Origin: Leeuwenhoekiella polynyae
GTDB taxonomy: Bacteria; Bacteroidota; Bacteroidia; Flavobacteriales; Flavobacteriaceae
Length of the DNA stretch: 64,000 nt
Direction of reading: 5' to 3'
Assembly: GCF_004104075.1 (NCBI RefSeq)
Contig: NZ_QOVK01000008.1
Location: 1 to 64,000, forward strand
Position 1 is the stretch's first letter. Every line of letters starts with the position of its first letter. This document shows positions 1 to 8,549 of the stretch, in pieces. Position numbers and translations under genes: made by a program. Below the pieces are notes generated by a model. The model did not search any database, was not told where the DNA came from, and saw only the letters and a list, made by a program, of their open reading frames with translations.

Positions 1-155
1 CGACGCGGAGCTGACAAGCCGGTTTTCGCCCTAAGGCGAAAAATTCCTAAGCGAGGGGCTCTTTTCTTTTGGTTCGTTTTCTTTGGAGAAGCAAAGAAAA
101 TGAACAGAACATGATTAGAAGTAAATCTTACTCAAATCTCCGATAGGAGATCGAT
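1..155. repeat. Long dispersed repeat, copy A (truncated by window edge)
   Basis: This stretch is nearly identical to the second half of copies at 4754-5075 and 6181-6505. Shared landmarks are GACGCGGAGCTGACAAGCC, a small hairpin around GCCCTAAGGC, the block GAAGCAAAGAAAATGAA, and a final small hairpin ATCTCC...GGAGAT. The 5' part of the element lies outside the window. It is non-coding: the open frames through it are short and different in each copy. It precedes the Gfo/Idh/MocA oxidoreductase gene. Confidence 0.8.
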
Positions 156-292
156 CTACAACTAGAGAAACCTGATGTTTGCAGTGTATCAGTACGGAGT
201 AAAAAAGAATTGAGATGTTCCTAAAAAACGTTGTAGTAAAAATGACTATATTTAAGAACCAAACGACATCGAGAAATATTAATACAACCACT

Positions 293-1627
293 ATGAGCAA
301 CAATCCAAGGCGTAAATTTTTAAAACAAACCACTTTAGCCACTGCAGGACTGGGACTTTCCGGGTCCCTGTTAGCCAATCCGGTATCTTTTTTTGGTGCC
401 AATGACCGTATGAATTTTGGCCTGATTGGCTGTAACGGGATGGGCTGGTCTAATATCCAGGCGCATTTAAAACTGCCTAACGTAAATTGTGTCGCCCTGG
501 CCGATATCGATCAGCGGGTGCTCGACCGCCGGGCGGGAGAACTCCAAAAAATGACGGGTAAAGCCCCCAAATTATATACCGATTACCGTAAACTTTTAGA
601 AAACAAAGATATTGATGCCGTGATCATCGGTACGCCCGATCACTGGCACTGTTTGAATATGGTAGATGCCGTACAGGCAGGCAAACACGTGTATGTAGAA
701 AAACCCCTGGCCAACAGTATCGAAGAGTGTAACGTGATGCTCAAAGCCGCCAATGCTTCAGACCGCATGATCCAGGTGGGCCAGTGGCAGCGTAGCGGAC
801 AGCAGTATGCCGATGCGATTGACTATGTACAATCGGGTAAATTGGGACAAATACGTCTGGTAAAGTGCTGGGCCTATCAGGGGTGGATGAATCCGGTACC
901 CGAAAAGCCAAACACGACGCCACCTCCCGGAGTGGATTATGCCATGTGGTTGGGCCCCGCGCCCGAACGCCCGTTTAATGAAAACCGCTTTCACTTCAAC
1001 TTCAGATGGTTTTGGGATTATGCAGGCGGACTGATGACCGACTGGGGAGTGCACGAACTCGACATCGCTCTGTTTGCGATGGGTGCCAAAGCTCCTAAGT
1101 CTATTTTGGCTTCTGGCGGAAAGTTGGCGTATCCTGATGATGCTTCTGAAACGCCGGATACCTTACAAACCGTATATGAGTTTGACGGCTTCAACCTGTT
1201 GTGGGAACATGCTACCGGTATTGATGGCGGTCCTTACGGCCGTACTGAGGGCATCGCCTTTATCGGAAATAACGGTACGCTGGTAGTCAACCGGGGCGGC
1301 TGGGAAGTGATTCCGGAAGGAGAACGCAAAGACAACGAGTGGGTGACGAAGTTAGATCGCGTAGAACTGAGAAAACCGGAAGGCAATGCCCTGGATAATC
1401 ACGCCAAAAGCTTTGTAACCGCCATACGTGACAACGATGCGTCTAAACTGGCGTGTGGCGTAGAAACCGGAAGTATTGCAGCGATCACTGCACATATGGG
1501 TAACATCGCCTACAAAACCGGAAACAAGATCTATTGGGATGCAGCAAGCGGTTCGTTTAACAATACCGAGGCCGATGCTTTGGTACAAGCACAGTACCAC
1601 AACGGCTGGAAGTTACCAACAGTCTAA
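293..1627 (+). CDS. Gfo/Idh/MocA-family oxidoreductase, Tat-exported
   Basis: This is a predicted NAD(P)-dependent sugar or polyol dehydrogenase of the Gfo/Idh/MocA family. An ATG at 215 is in frame, but the ATG at 293 is preferred because it places an RRKFLK twin-arginine motif at residues 6-11. A hydrophobic stretch follows, as in the many secreted Bacteroidota members. The Rossmann motif GCNGMG is near residues 46-51 and the family EKP motif is near residue 135. The 444-residue length fits the family. Its neighbours, an SMP-30-like lipoprotein and a sulfatase, suggest a role in carbohydrate processing in the cell envelope. The substrate cannot be read from the sequence. Confidence 0.88.
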   Translation: MSNNPRRKFLKQTTLATAGLGLSGSLLANPVSFFGANDRMNFGLIGCNGMGWSNIQAHLKLPNVNCVALADIDQRVLDRRAGELQKMTGKAPKLYTDYRKLLENKDIDAVIIGTPDHWHCLNMVDAVQAGKHVYVEKPLANSIEECNVMLKAANASDRMIQVGQWQRSGQQYADAIDYVQSGKLGQIRLVKCWAYQGWMNPVPEKPNTTPPPGVDYAMWLGPAPERPFNENRFHFNFRWFWDYAGGLMTDWGVHELDIALFAMGAKAPKSILASGGKLAYPDDASETPDTLQTVYEFDGFNLLWEHATGIDGGPYGRTEGIAFIGNNGTLVVNRGGWEVIPEGERKDNEWVTKLDRVELRKPEGNALDNHAKSFVTAIRDNDASKLACGVETGSIAAITAHMGNIAYKTGNKIYWDAASGSFNNTEADALVQAQYHNGWKLPTV

Positions 1628-1642
1628 ACAGGTTTAAAACAG

Positions 1643-2530
1643 CTAACGGCGAGCGCCTTTTACATCCATTTCCAGTAGGTAAACCCCTTGCTGGGCAGTG
1701 ATAAAAAGCGTTCGCCTTTTCGTACCCCCAAAGGTTACATTGGCCGTCCAGTCTCTAGGAATAGCGATGTGTTCAAGTTGCGTTCCGGCTTTGTCGTAAA
1801 CGGTCACCCCTTTACCGGTGAGGTACACATTGCCGCGACTGTCTAGCGTCATCCCGTCTGAACCTTGATCTGTAAACAGTTTTTTATTGATCAAATCCCC
1901 GTTGTCAGCAAGGTCAAAAACATAGGTTTTATCGGCACCAATATCAGCTACGTACAGGGTTTTGCCATCAGGAGTGCCTATGATACCGTTGGGTTTTACC
2001 AGATCGTCAGCAACGATACGCAGTTCCCCCTCAGGTGTTAGCGCATAGACCCGTTCCGCTTCAAGTTCTTTTTCCGTGCGGTCCCAGTAGTCACGCTGGT
2101 AATACGGATCGGTAAAATACAGGATGCCGTTGGGTGCGATCCAGATATCGTTAGGGCCGTTAAGACGTTTGTCTTCAAAAGAGGCTACCAAAACCTTCAC
2201 GTCTTTATCGGGCGAAATGCTCCAGATTTCAGATTCATTATCGGCAGCGGCCAAAAGATTTCCGTTGGTATCAAAATAGAGTCCGTTGGCACGACCTGCA
2301 GGTTCCATAAATACCGAAAGAGTACCGTCTTGCGCATCCCATTTGTAAATACGGTCGTTGGGTTGGTCTGTAAAATACACATTGCCTGCAGCATCCGCAG
2401 CAGGTCCTTCGGTAAAACTGAAGGTGTCGGCCAGCAACTGCGGTTCTCTACCCGGTTTTACAAGTTGGTTTTGCGAAGCGCACGAACTCAGCAACACAGC
2501 AAGTACTGCAATTAAGGAAATTTTAACCAT
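1643..2530 (-). CDS. SMP-30/gluconolactonase-like lipoprotein
   Basis: The protein has an N-terminal signal with a lipobox (LLSSC, cysteine at 17), so it is probably anchored to a membrane. The body shows repeated beta-propeller motifs such as EGPAADAAGNVYFTD, NGPNDIWIAPNG, KPNGIIGTPDGKTLYVAD and DGMTLDSRGNVYLT, as in SMP-30/gluconolactonase/LRE family enzymes. Such proteins hydrolyse sugar lactones using a divalent metal. It is convergent with the oxidoreductase gene, with 15 bp between stop codons. A dehydrogenase making a lactone and a lactonase opening it is a reasonable pairing, but this is inferred from proximity. Confidence 0.85.
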   Translation of the reverse strand: MVKISLIAVLAVLLSSCASQNQLVKPGREPQLLADTFSFTEGPAADAAGNVYFTDQPNDRIYKWDAQDGTLSVFMEPAGRANGLYFDTNGNLLAAADNESEIWSISPDKDVKVLVASFEDKRLNGPNDIWIAPNGILYFTDPYYQRDYWDRTEKELEAERVYALTPEGELRIVADDLVKPNGIIGTPDGKTLYVADIGADKTYVFDLADNGDLINKKLFTDQGSDGMTLDSRGNVYLTGKGVTVYDKAGTQLEHIAIPRDWTANVTFGGTKRRTLFITAQQGVYLLEMDVKGARR

Positions 2531-2791
2531 CGAAACGAATTTGTTTAAAGATAGTATAAACGGACTGTTTTCTGGGAGGCGGATCCATTTTCACCCGTTA
2601 CCCATGGGTGTGTATCACGGTGGTTTATTAAGACAGGTGCTGTAGGAATGCTTTTTTATTATAAGGTTATCGATTGATAAACAAGGATATATAGCAAACT
2701 GATTTTGAGTGTTTCTTTCAAATAAGAAAAAAAATACAGGTTTATTTTATAGGTTTTAGTTACATTTAAAGGAACCTATTTATTTAATCCA

Positions 2792-3133
2792 ATGACTTAC
2801 GAAACTAAACGATGCCCATTTTGTGCTGAAGGTATAAATAGAGATGCCATTAAGTGTAAGCATTGTGGAGAGATGTTGTATGCAAATACGCAAGCAACAC
2901 ATACCGCTCAAAACCATACGGTTGTAATGCGGTACAGAAGATGGAGTCCGGGTGTTGCGGCGCTTCTTAGTTTTTTTATACCCGGAGTCGGTCAAATGTA
3001 CAAAGGGGATGTGGGTACTGGTATAGCCTGGCTAATAGTTACGTATATAGGTTACTTTTTGTTGATAATCCCTGGACTGATTTTGCATCTGATATGCATT
3101 ATTACCGCGGCTTCCGGAGACCCTTATAAATAG
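2792..3133 (+). CDS. Zinc-ribbon plus TM2-like small membrane protein
   Basis: The first 30 residues carry two CxxC pairs (CPFC and CKHC), a typical rubredoxin-like zinc ribbon. The C-terminal half contains two hydrophobic segments, starting with PGVAALLSFFIPGVGQMYKGD, resembling TM2-domain proteins with a short polar turn between helices. The length is 113 residues. The function is unknown; the ribbon is probably cytosolic and the tail in the inner membrane. It is monocistronic and lies between two carbohydrate-related genes without an evident functional link. Confidence 0.75.
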   Translation: MTYETKRCPFCAEGINRDAIKCKHCGEMLYANTQATHTAQNHTVVMRYRRWSPGVAALLSFFIPGVGQMYKGDVGTGIAWLIVTYIGYFLLIIPGLILHLICIITAASGDPYK

Positions 3134-3364
3134 CAGGGCCTGCTTCCGGATGTATACAATTCTACTTGAGTTATACACCGGCGACCTGGCAAACCCATTA
3201 CAAGAACGCAAAACCGCATATTTAAAATAACAGATGCTGTGGAGTGGTTGATGTCAACAGGTAAAGCTCAGTTTCAGATCTTGCTGGGGAACACGCCCTG
3301 ATTCTAAAAAAAGAATCCTATTTTTAAGCCGCGAGAGACCAACCGCGATTTTAAATACGCTATT

Positions 3365-4753
3365 ATGAAACGTTTACTGTGGTCCGTACTTACGGGCCTG
3401 GGTCTCTTTAGTTCGTGTTCTCAACCCGAACCGGTATCCAAACCCAACATTATTTTAGTATTTATAGACGATATGGGCTGGGGAGATTTTTCGTCCTTCG
3501 GCAATACCGATGCAGCCACTCCCAATATCGATCGGCTCGCTTCAGAAGGAATCAGTTTTGAGCAGTTCTATGTGAATTCGCCCATTTGTTCTCCATCCCG
3601 GGTAGCCATTAGCACCGGGACGTATCCGCAACGGTGGAATATCGATTCGTATTTAGATAACAGACGCGTAAATGAACAACGGGGTATGGCCAACTGGCTA
3701 AACCCGGAAGCACCGATGCTTGCACGCAGCCTGAAGGATGCCGGATACACTACCGGTCATTTTGGTAAGTGGCATATGGGCGGACAACGCGATGTAAAGG
3801 AAGCGCCACCAATTACCGATTACGGTTTTGATGAATCGCTAACCAATTTTGAAGGGATGGGAGCTAAACTGCTTCCGCTTACCAAAGACGAGACCGGGAA
3901 ACTAGGCCGCATTTGGGAAGATGCTGTTAATCTGGGATCTCCGGTTACCTGGATGCAACGCTCGGAGATCACCACCGGTTTTGTAGATGCAGCGATACAG
4001 TTTATTGGAGAGAAAAGTAAAGCAGATATACCCTTCTATGTAAATGTCTGGCCAGACGATGTGCACAGTCCGTACTGGCCTCCATTTGAAGCATATGGAG
4101 TGGCTAAAGAGCAAGGTAAACGCGGACTCTACCTTGCGGTGTTGGAAGCGATGGATAAGCAATTGGGTAAACTCTTTGAGTATATTGAGGCAGACGAGAA
4201 GTTACGCGACAATACCCTGATCCTGATCTGCTCAGACAACGGTCCTGAATTGGGTGCCGGAAGCGCGGCGCATTTAAAAGGCTATAAAACCCATTTGTTC
4301 GAAGGCGGTATCCGTTCGTCGCTTGTCGTTTGGGGACCTGGCTTTATCAAAGAAGAAGCACAGGGAACCCGCAATGCCGCATCGGTGTTTTCAGCAATAG
4401 ACCTAACGCCATCCTTGTTAACATTTACAGGAGCCCAAGCACCTGAAAACGTCAATTATGACGGTGAAAACCTAATAGAAACCCTCATAGGAAAAGCCAA
4501 TCGATCCCGGCAAGCTCCTATTTTTTACAGCAGACCACCGGATCGAAAAAACTATTACGGCTTTAAAAACCTACCGGATTTGGCCGTGCGCGTGGGGGAC
4601 TGGAAACTGCTTTGTGATTATGACGGCAGCCGCCCGCAGTTGTATAACCTCATCAAAGACCCTTCTGAAACCACAAATCGTGCTGCCGAACAACCCGAAC
4701 GCACCGCAGCGCTAACGCAACAAGTACTGGCGTGGTATGAGAAAATGCCTTAA
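3365..4753 (+). CDS. Sulfatase (arylsulfatase family) lipoprotein
   Basis: This alkaline-phosphatase-superfamily sulfatase hydrolyses sulfate esters, probably of a sulfated polysaccharide. It has a lipobox with cysteine 18 and metal-binding Asp35-Asp36 in IDDMGWGD. The formylglycine site is C75-S-P-S-R79, the C-type signature that needs post-translational conversion of cysteine. GKWHMGG lies at 134-140 and SDNGPE near residue 288. The 462-residue length is typical. No sulfatase-maturing enzyme or SusC/SusD pair is in the window, so it must rely on a maturase elsewhere. The specific substrate is not predictable. Confidence 0.92.
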   Translation: MKRLLWSVLTGLGLFSSCSQPEPVSKPNIILVFIDDMGWGDFSSFGNTDAATPNIDRLASEGISFEQFYVNSPICSPSRVAISTGTYPQRWNIDSYLDNRRVNEQRGMANWLNPEAPMLARSLKDAGYTTGHFGKWHMGGQRDVKEAPPITDYGFDESLTNFEGMGAKLLPLTKDETGKLGRIWEDAVNLGSPVTWMQRSEITTGFVDAAIQFIGEKSKADIPFYVNVWPDDVHSPYWPPFEAYGVAKEQGKRGLYLAVLEAMDKQLGKLFEYIEADEKLRDNTLILICSDNGPELGAGSAAHLKGYKTHLFEGGIRSSLVVWGPGFIKEEAQGTRNAASVFSAIDLTPSLLTFTGAQAPENVNYDGENLIETLIGKANRSRQAPIFYSRPPDRKNYYGFKNLPDLAVRVGDWKLLCDYDGSRPQLYNLIKDPSETTNRAAEQPERTAALTQQVLAWYEKMP

Positions 4754-5075
4754 CCGAATCCTCCTGATAGGCCGGTACTGGCGTTCTATTAGAATTTAGA
4801 TTGTATATAATATTCAGAAGATTAAAACTATACCTATTCATACCCGAAGGATTAAACGAATGTCCTTCCCTCGGTTCAGAATAGGCGCAGGAAGCTCCGA
4901 AGGACAGGAGCGATAGCGACGCGGAGCTGACAAGCCGGTTTTCGCCCTAAGGCGAAAAATTCCTAAGCGAGGGGCTCTTTTCTTTTGGTTCGTTTTCTTT
5001 GGAGAAGCAAAGAAAATGAATGAAACATTAATGAAAGTAAGTATTACTCAAATCTCCGTTAGGAGATCAAACAAC
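4754..5075. repeat. Long dispersed repeat, copy B
   Basis: This is the best full-length copy of the roughly 320-bp element and starts directly after the sulfatase stop codon. It matches 6181-6505 nearly base for base over most of its length, and its second half matches 1-155. Internal inverted repeats include TTTTCTTT...AAAGAAAA and ATCTCC...GGAGAT. No conserved reading frame is seen. The rest of the gap to 5289 is AT-rich upstream sequence for the LprI-like gene. Confidence 0.85.
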
Positions 5076-5289
5076 ACATCATTAAAAGGTATAACCCCTA
5101 TTCATCTTCCCTTCTTTTCCCTTTACAAAAGCAACAAAAGATTAAGGAACGCGTTAAAAAACATGTATACAAATTAGTAACGTAAAGCGATCAACTAAAT
5201 AGCTGTCGTTTGCAAGATAAGAGTCTCCGGTTTACTTCAAAAATAGCCGGAATTGACCGATCTTTTGCGTCTTTAAAAATTAAACCAGT

Positions 5290-5685
5290 ATGATAAAAAA
5301 TGCACTAACCCTACTCGTATTCGCTTTTACACTAAGCGGTTTTGCACAAACGCAGGGTGAAATGAATAAGACAGCTTCTGCGTCTTTTCAGGAGGTAGAT
5401 GACGAACTCAATAAAGTCTACCAGCAGATTTTAAAGGAATACAAGCAAGACCCTTTGTTCATTAAAAACTTACGGAAGACCCAACGCCTCTGGATTCAGT
5501 TTCGGGATGCCGAACTCGACATGAAATACCCGGCTTATGCGGATCATCATTATGGGAGTGTTCAACCGATGTGCAGCGCAACGTACTTAAAAAGCCTGAC
5601 CCAGGAACGGATTGATAAATTAAAGATCTGGTTGCAAGGCATAGAAGAGGGCGATGTCTGTGCAGGATCGGTAAAAATGAAGTAA
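5290..5685 (+). CDS. LprI-like (DUF1311) periplasmic protein
   Basis: This is a 131-residue protein with a cleavable signal peptide (about residues 1-19, ending GFAQ). It carries a DUF1311/LprI-type helical domain: the pattern is NKVYQQILKEY, then LRKTQRLWIQFRDAELD, with two cysteines near the C-terminus. Members of this family include a mycobacterial lysozyme inhibitor, but most are uncharacterised envelope proteins. It stands alone between two dispersed repeats. A lysozyme-inhibitor role is possible but not shown. Confidence 0.75.
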   Translation: MIKNALTLLVFAFTLSGFAQTQGEMNKTASASFQEVDDELNKVYQQILKEYKQDPLFIKNLRKTQRLWIQFRDAELDMKYPAYADHHYGSVQPMCSATYLKSLTQERIDKLKIWLQGIEEGDVCAGSVKMK

Positions 5686-5860
5686 GGAGTGGACTCCACA
5701 GAAAGGCTTTCCAAATACTCTCGTTAGTGCAAGCGCTTGACGGTAGGTTTAAGGCTAACAAGAGATTTACAACCCTGATGCGATGCTGAAACCCCTTCAG
5801 TAGGATCTGTCGTAGTGTTTATAACGCTGATCAGGTGTAGACACTTTTTTAAAATGCTGC

Positions 5861-5891
5861 TTGACAAGGATTTGCAAATAAAGTATATTTA
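5861..5891 (+). promoter_or_regulatory. Promoter-like element (TTG / TATATTTA)
   Basis: TTGAC at 5861 and TATATTTA at 5884-5891 are spaced as in the Bacteroidota consensus (TTG, about 20 bp, TAnnTTTG). The last base deviates from the consensus. The only downstream frame before the next repeat is the doubtful 56-codon ORF at 5936. Confidence 0.4.
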
Positions 5892-5935
5892 CACCACAAA
5901 ACGCTTTCGTTCGTCCAAAGCTGTGTCTTTACGAT

Positions 5936-6106
5936 ATGCTTTACATGAGCCCCGCCGCGCAGGCTCAAATTTTAACATCCCTTAAAACAATCTTAGAATA
6001 CCATTCACTCAAGGTTCACCCGGGGTTCACCCGAGGTTTACCCGTGTTCCACCCGGGGATAAGGCTGGGTAAGAGCATAGTAACGTCAGGATCAAGCCTG
6101 CCCTAA
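5936..6106 (+). CDS. Possible 56-residue ORF containing an 11-bp tandem repeat
   Basis: An ATG at 5936, about 45 bp after a promoter-like element, opens a 56-codon frame. It contains four degenerate 11-bp direct repeats of the type GGTTCACCCG (6012-6055). Because 11 is not a multiple of three, the repeat phase does not suggest coding selection. I do not recognise the product. It may instead be a transcribed non-coding region. Confidence 0.25.
   Translation: MLYMSPAAQAQILTSLKTILEYHSLKVHPGFTRGLPVFHPGIRLGKSIVTSGSSLP
6012..6055. repeat. Four tandem 11-bp repeats
   Basis: Units at 6012, 6023, 6034 and 6045 share the pattern RGTTYACCCG with one or two changes each. They lie in the gap between the LprI-like gene and the DUF6266-like gene. 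Confidence 0.75.
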
Positions 6107-6180
6107 GTATACTCTTACAGGTATACGATCTTCGGAAGTTACCGGAGTCGTTCCCTACGCTGCAAGCGTTTCAAATTTAA

Positions 6181-6505
6181 CGAGAACCTCCTGATGGGCC
6201 ACTACTGGCGTTTTATTAGAATTTAGATTGTATATAATATTCAGAAGATTAAAACTATACGTATTCATACCCAAAGGGTTAAACGAATGTCCTTCCCTCG
6301 GTTCAGAATAGGCGAAGGAAGCTCCGAAGGACAGGAGCGGTAGCGACGCGGAGCTGACAAGCCGGTTTTCGGCCTAAGGCGAAAAATTCCTAAGCGAGGG
6401 GCTCTTTTCTTTTGGTTCGTTTTCTTTGGAGAAGCAAAGAAAATGAACAAACATAATTAGAACTAGGCATTACTCAAATCTCTGATAAGAGATCAATCAA
6501 CACCT
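6181..6505. repeat. Long dispersed repeat, copy C
   Basis: This copy runs parallel to copy B (4754-5075) with scattered substitutions, and its 3' half matches copy A at 1-155. The shared part may begin about ten bases earlier, since copies C and D both follow CAAATTTAACGAGAACCTCC. It lies in the 1.9-kb gene-poor gap 5686-7574. Confidence 0.85.
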
Positions 6506-6568
6506 CATTAGAAATCTAACTTCTAAGCGTGTTTCTGTTCTTTTGCCTTGATGCCAAAGAACCAATCC

Positions 6569-6588
6569 CGATAGCTATCGGGACTAGG
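6569..6588. repeat. Perfect palindrome CCCGATAGCTATCGGG
   Basis: A self-complementary 16-mer plus flanking bases sits in non-coding sequence between repeat copies C and D. It is seen once in the window. Its function is unknown. Confidence 0.6.
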
Positions 6589-6691
6589 CTTACATGAGCT
6601 TCTCTAAATTTTTTGCTCCCTCCGCTGCATGCGCTTAACTCGGGCGGCGCACCGCCCTCAGACAGAACCGCCTGCTACGCTACGCTCCCTG

Positions 6692-7110
6692 CAAATTTAA
6701 CGAGAACCTCCTGATAGGCCGGTACTGGCGTTCTCTTAGACTTGAGACGGTAGAAGGTAGATACAAGAATAAAACTATACTTATTCATACCCGAAGGGTT
6801 AAACGAATTATTCTCCCTCGGTTCAGAATAGGCGTGAGGGCAGAGCGTTAAGGAAAGGTCTAGTAAACCTTTTTAGCGAATGAGCCAGGTGGCGCGTTGG
6901 CTTTGGAATGGACTACTTTATTTTAAGTAAAATTTACTCTTAGAAAAATTGCAATAAAGACGCGGAGCTGACAAGCCGGTTTTCGACCGTACAACGGCTT
7001 TGTAAAGCGAGTGCCTTATACCACAAGACTAAATCCAAGATTCAAGACAGTTCTTAAAAATTTAATCTCGATTATCGAGCGAAAAATTTCGAAGCGAGGG
7101 GCTCTTTTCT
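6692..7110. repeat. Long dispersed repeat, copy D (diverged, interrupted)
   Basis: The first 130 bases follow copies B and C up to GTTCAGAATAGGCG. A different stretch of about 120 bp follows before the common block GACGCGGAGCTGACAAGCC resumes at 6959. The tail carries GAAGCGAGGGGCTCTTTTC near 7092. It appears to be an old or recombined copy. Short frames crossing it are treated as repeat shadows. Sequence to about 7330 includes more repeat debris. Confidence 0.7.
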
Positions 7111-7411
7111 TTTCTGCATCCGACGACCGCAGGGAGAGGAATGCATTACTTGAGGTTAAGTATAAAAGCTCAAAGACGAAGGAGTTTCTCAAGCAAATCG
7201 ACGACAGGAGATTCACGAGCTCCCGTTAAAATAGAAATCACGCGAGTAAAGAAAATGAACAGAACATGATTAGAAGAACATACTATCAAAATCGACGCTA
7301 GGAGATATACGAGTTCTCGTGAAATAAAAAAAACGCATTCCCAAAGAAACTCCTTTTAAAAAAGAGAATACCCCTTAACTCCCTCGTACTTTAACCATAG
7401 ATTACCCATAG

Positions 7412-7472
7412 ATCCTCCATTGTTTTACCATTTAACTCTAGTGTTTATGGAGGATGAATGGAGAAACAATGG
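7412..7472. promoter_or_regulatory. Two overlapping inverted repeats upstream of DUF6266-like gene
   Basis: ATCCTCCAT (7412-7420) pairs with ATGGAGGAT (7447-7455), and CCATTGTTT (7418-7426) pairs with AAACAATGG (7464-7472). The two left arms overlap, so the hairpins would exclude each other in RNA. No function is assigned. Confidence 0.45.
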
Positions 7473-7574
7473 ACAAACTATGTATCAACCCCGAAGAAAA
7501 CCCCTTGAATATTAGGACGTTAAAAGAATTAAAAGTACTTTAGAGTGTTGATAACCAGTTAAATACCAGAAACT

Positions 7575-8210
7575 ATGGGACAGTTTATTGAAAATCAAAT
7601 CGGCATGATAAGCGGAGCGGTAGGGCCGGTGGTGTTTGTAAAAGAAAGTAACGGCAAAACCATTTTACGGAGCAAACCCACACCCAGCAAGAAACCTATA
7701 AGTGCTAAACAACAACAAAACCGGAACAAGTTCGCGCTCATGAAACACTTCACCGGGTTGCTCTATCCCATTTTTAAGGAATGTTATACCGATTTCCTTG
7801 GGAAGGACAATGCGCGGGATGCGGTGCGCAGTTATTATATGGAGCAGGTGATCCAGACCGAGCAGGAAGCTTTGCGCATCGCCTATGAGAAGGTATTGAT
7901 CAGTACGGGGCGGGTACGGGCATATATACCGGTGTCGCAGGCGCGCGATGCACAGCAGGTGGTGCTGCACTGGCAGGGAACCACCCAACAGCCTTTTGCC
8001 GAAGCCGGCGATCTGCTTAGCGTCTTGCTGTATGCTCCCGATACCGAAGACTTTGTGTTCTACAAGGCTTGCGCCACCCGGGTGGCAGCAACGCACACCC
8101 TCGAACTCCCCGAAGCCTTAAGCACACAGCCTTTAGAGGTCTATACCACCTTTAGCACTGCTGCCGAAACCGATTATGCCTACTCTACCTATTTGGGGAG
8201 GCTGGATTAG
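7575..8210 (+). CDS. DUF6266-like conserved protein
   Basis: This is a 211-residue protein of unknown function. The N-terminus (MGQFIENQIGMISGAVGPVV, then a positively charged segment with RSKP) resembles DUF6266 proteins, which are common in Bacteroidota. I see no signal peptide or membrane segment. Its base composition is clearly more GC-rich than the following genes at 8321 and 8550. The gene is single and is followed by a terminator-like hairpin. A function cannot be proposed. Confidence 0.65.
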   Translation: MGQFIENQIGMISGAVGPVVFVKESNGKTILRSKPTPSKKPISAKQQQNRNKFALMKHFTGLLYPIFKECYTDFLGKDNARDAVRSYYMEQVIQTEQEALRIAYEKVLISTGRVRAYIPVSQARDAQQVVLHWQGTTQQPFAEAGDLLSVLLYAPDTEDFVFYKACATRVAATHTLELPEALSTQPLEVYTTFSTAAETDYAYSTYLGRLD

Positions 8211-8216
8211 CAAAAC

Positions 8217-8240
8217 AGGGGGTGTTTTTCCCCTTTTTTT
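8217..8240 (+). terminator. Rho-independent terminator after DUF6266-like gene
   Basis: A GGGG...CCCC stem with a T-rich loop is followed by seven T residues, directly after the stop at 8210. Confidence 0.7.
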
Positions 8241-8320
8241 AGTTTTAAATCAGGGGATTATGGAATTCCTTACTTTTTAGTGGAGGGGTTTTGGTAGTTT
8301 TAGTTCCTTATAAAATTATT

Positions 8321-8542
8321 ATGAAAAGATATAGAAATTTAGGAGGAGATTCGAATGTATCAGAATTTGAAATAGGAGCTGATCATATTGTTGTAAAGTT
8401 TTCAGGAACTATTAGAACATATAGATATAGCTACTCAAGAGCAGGTCAAAATCATGTAGAGGCTATGAAAAAACTAGCCCAAAACGGAAGAGGTCTTAAC
8501 AGTTATATAAATAGATACGTTAAGTTTAAGTATGATAAATAA
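8321..8542 (+). CDS. KTSC-domain-like small protein
   Basis: This is a 73-residue protein starting at the ATG at 8321; a TTG at 8291 is in frame but less likely. The region VVKFSGTIRTYRYSYSRAG, followed by a helix and GLNSYINRYV, resembles the KTSC domain, a short phage- and defence-associated module of unknown function. The stop is 7 bp before the OLD-like ATPase start, so the two are probably co-transcribed. The gene is AT-rich, unlike the upstream gene, suggesting acquisition together with the ATPase. Confidence 0.55.
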   Translation: MKRYRNLGGDSNVSEFEIGADHIVVKFSGTIRTYRYSYSRAGQNHVEAMKKLAQNGRGLNSYINRYVKFKYDK

Positions 8543-8549
8543 TTAATCT

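Noticed and set aside
6265-6450. 61-residue minus-strand frame in repeat copy C
   Set aside because: It lies wholly in the repeat and is not open in copies A or D, so it is a repeat shadow.
7011-7229. 72-residue open frame in repeat copy D
   Set aside because: It crosses dispersed-repeat blocks (GAAGCGAGGGGCTC) that are non-coding in the other copies, and an overlapping frame of similar length exists on the other strand.
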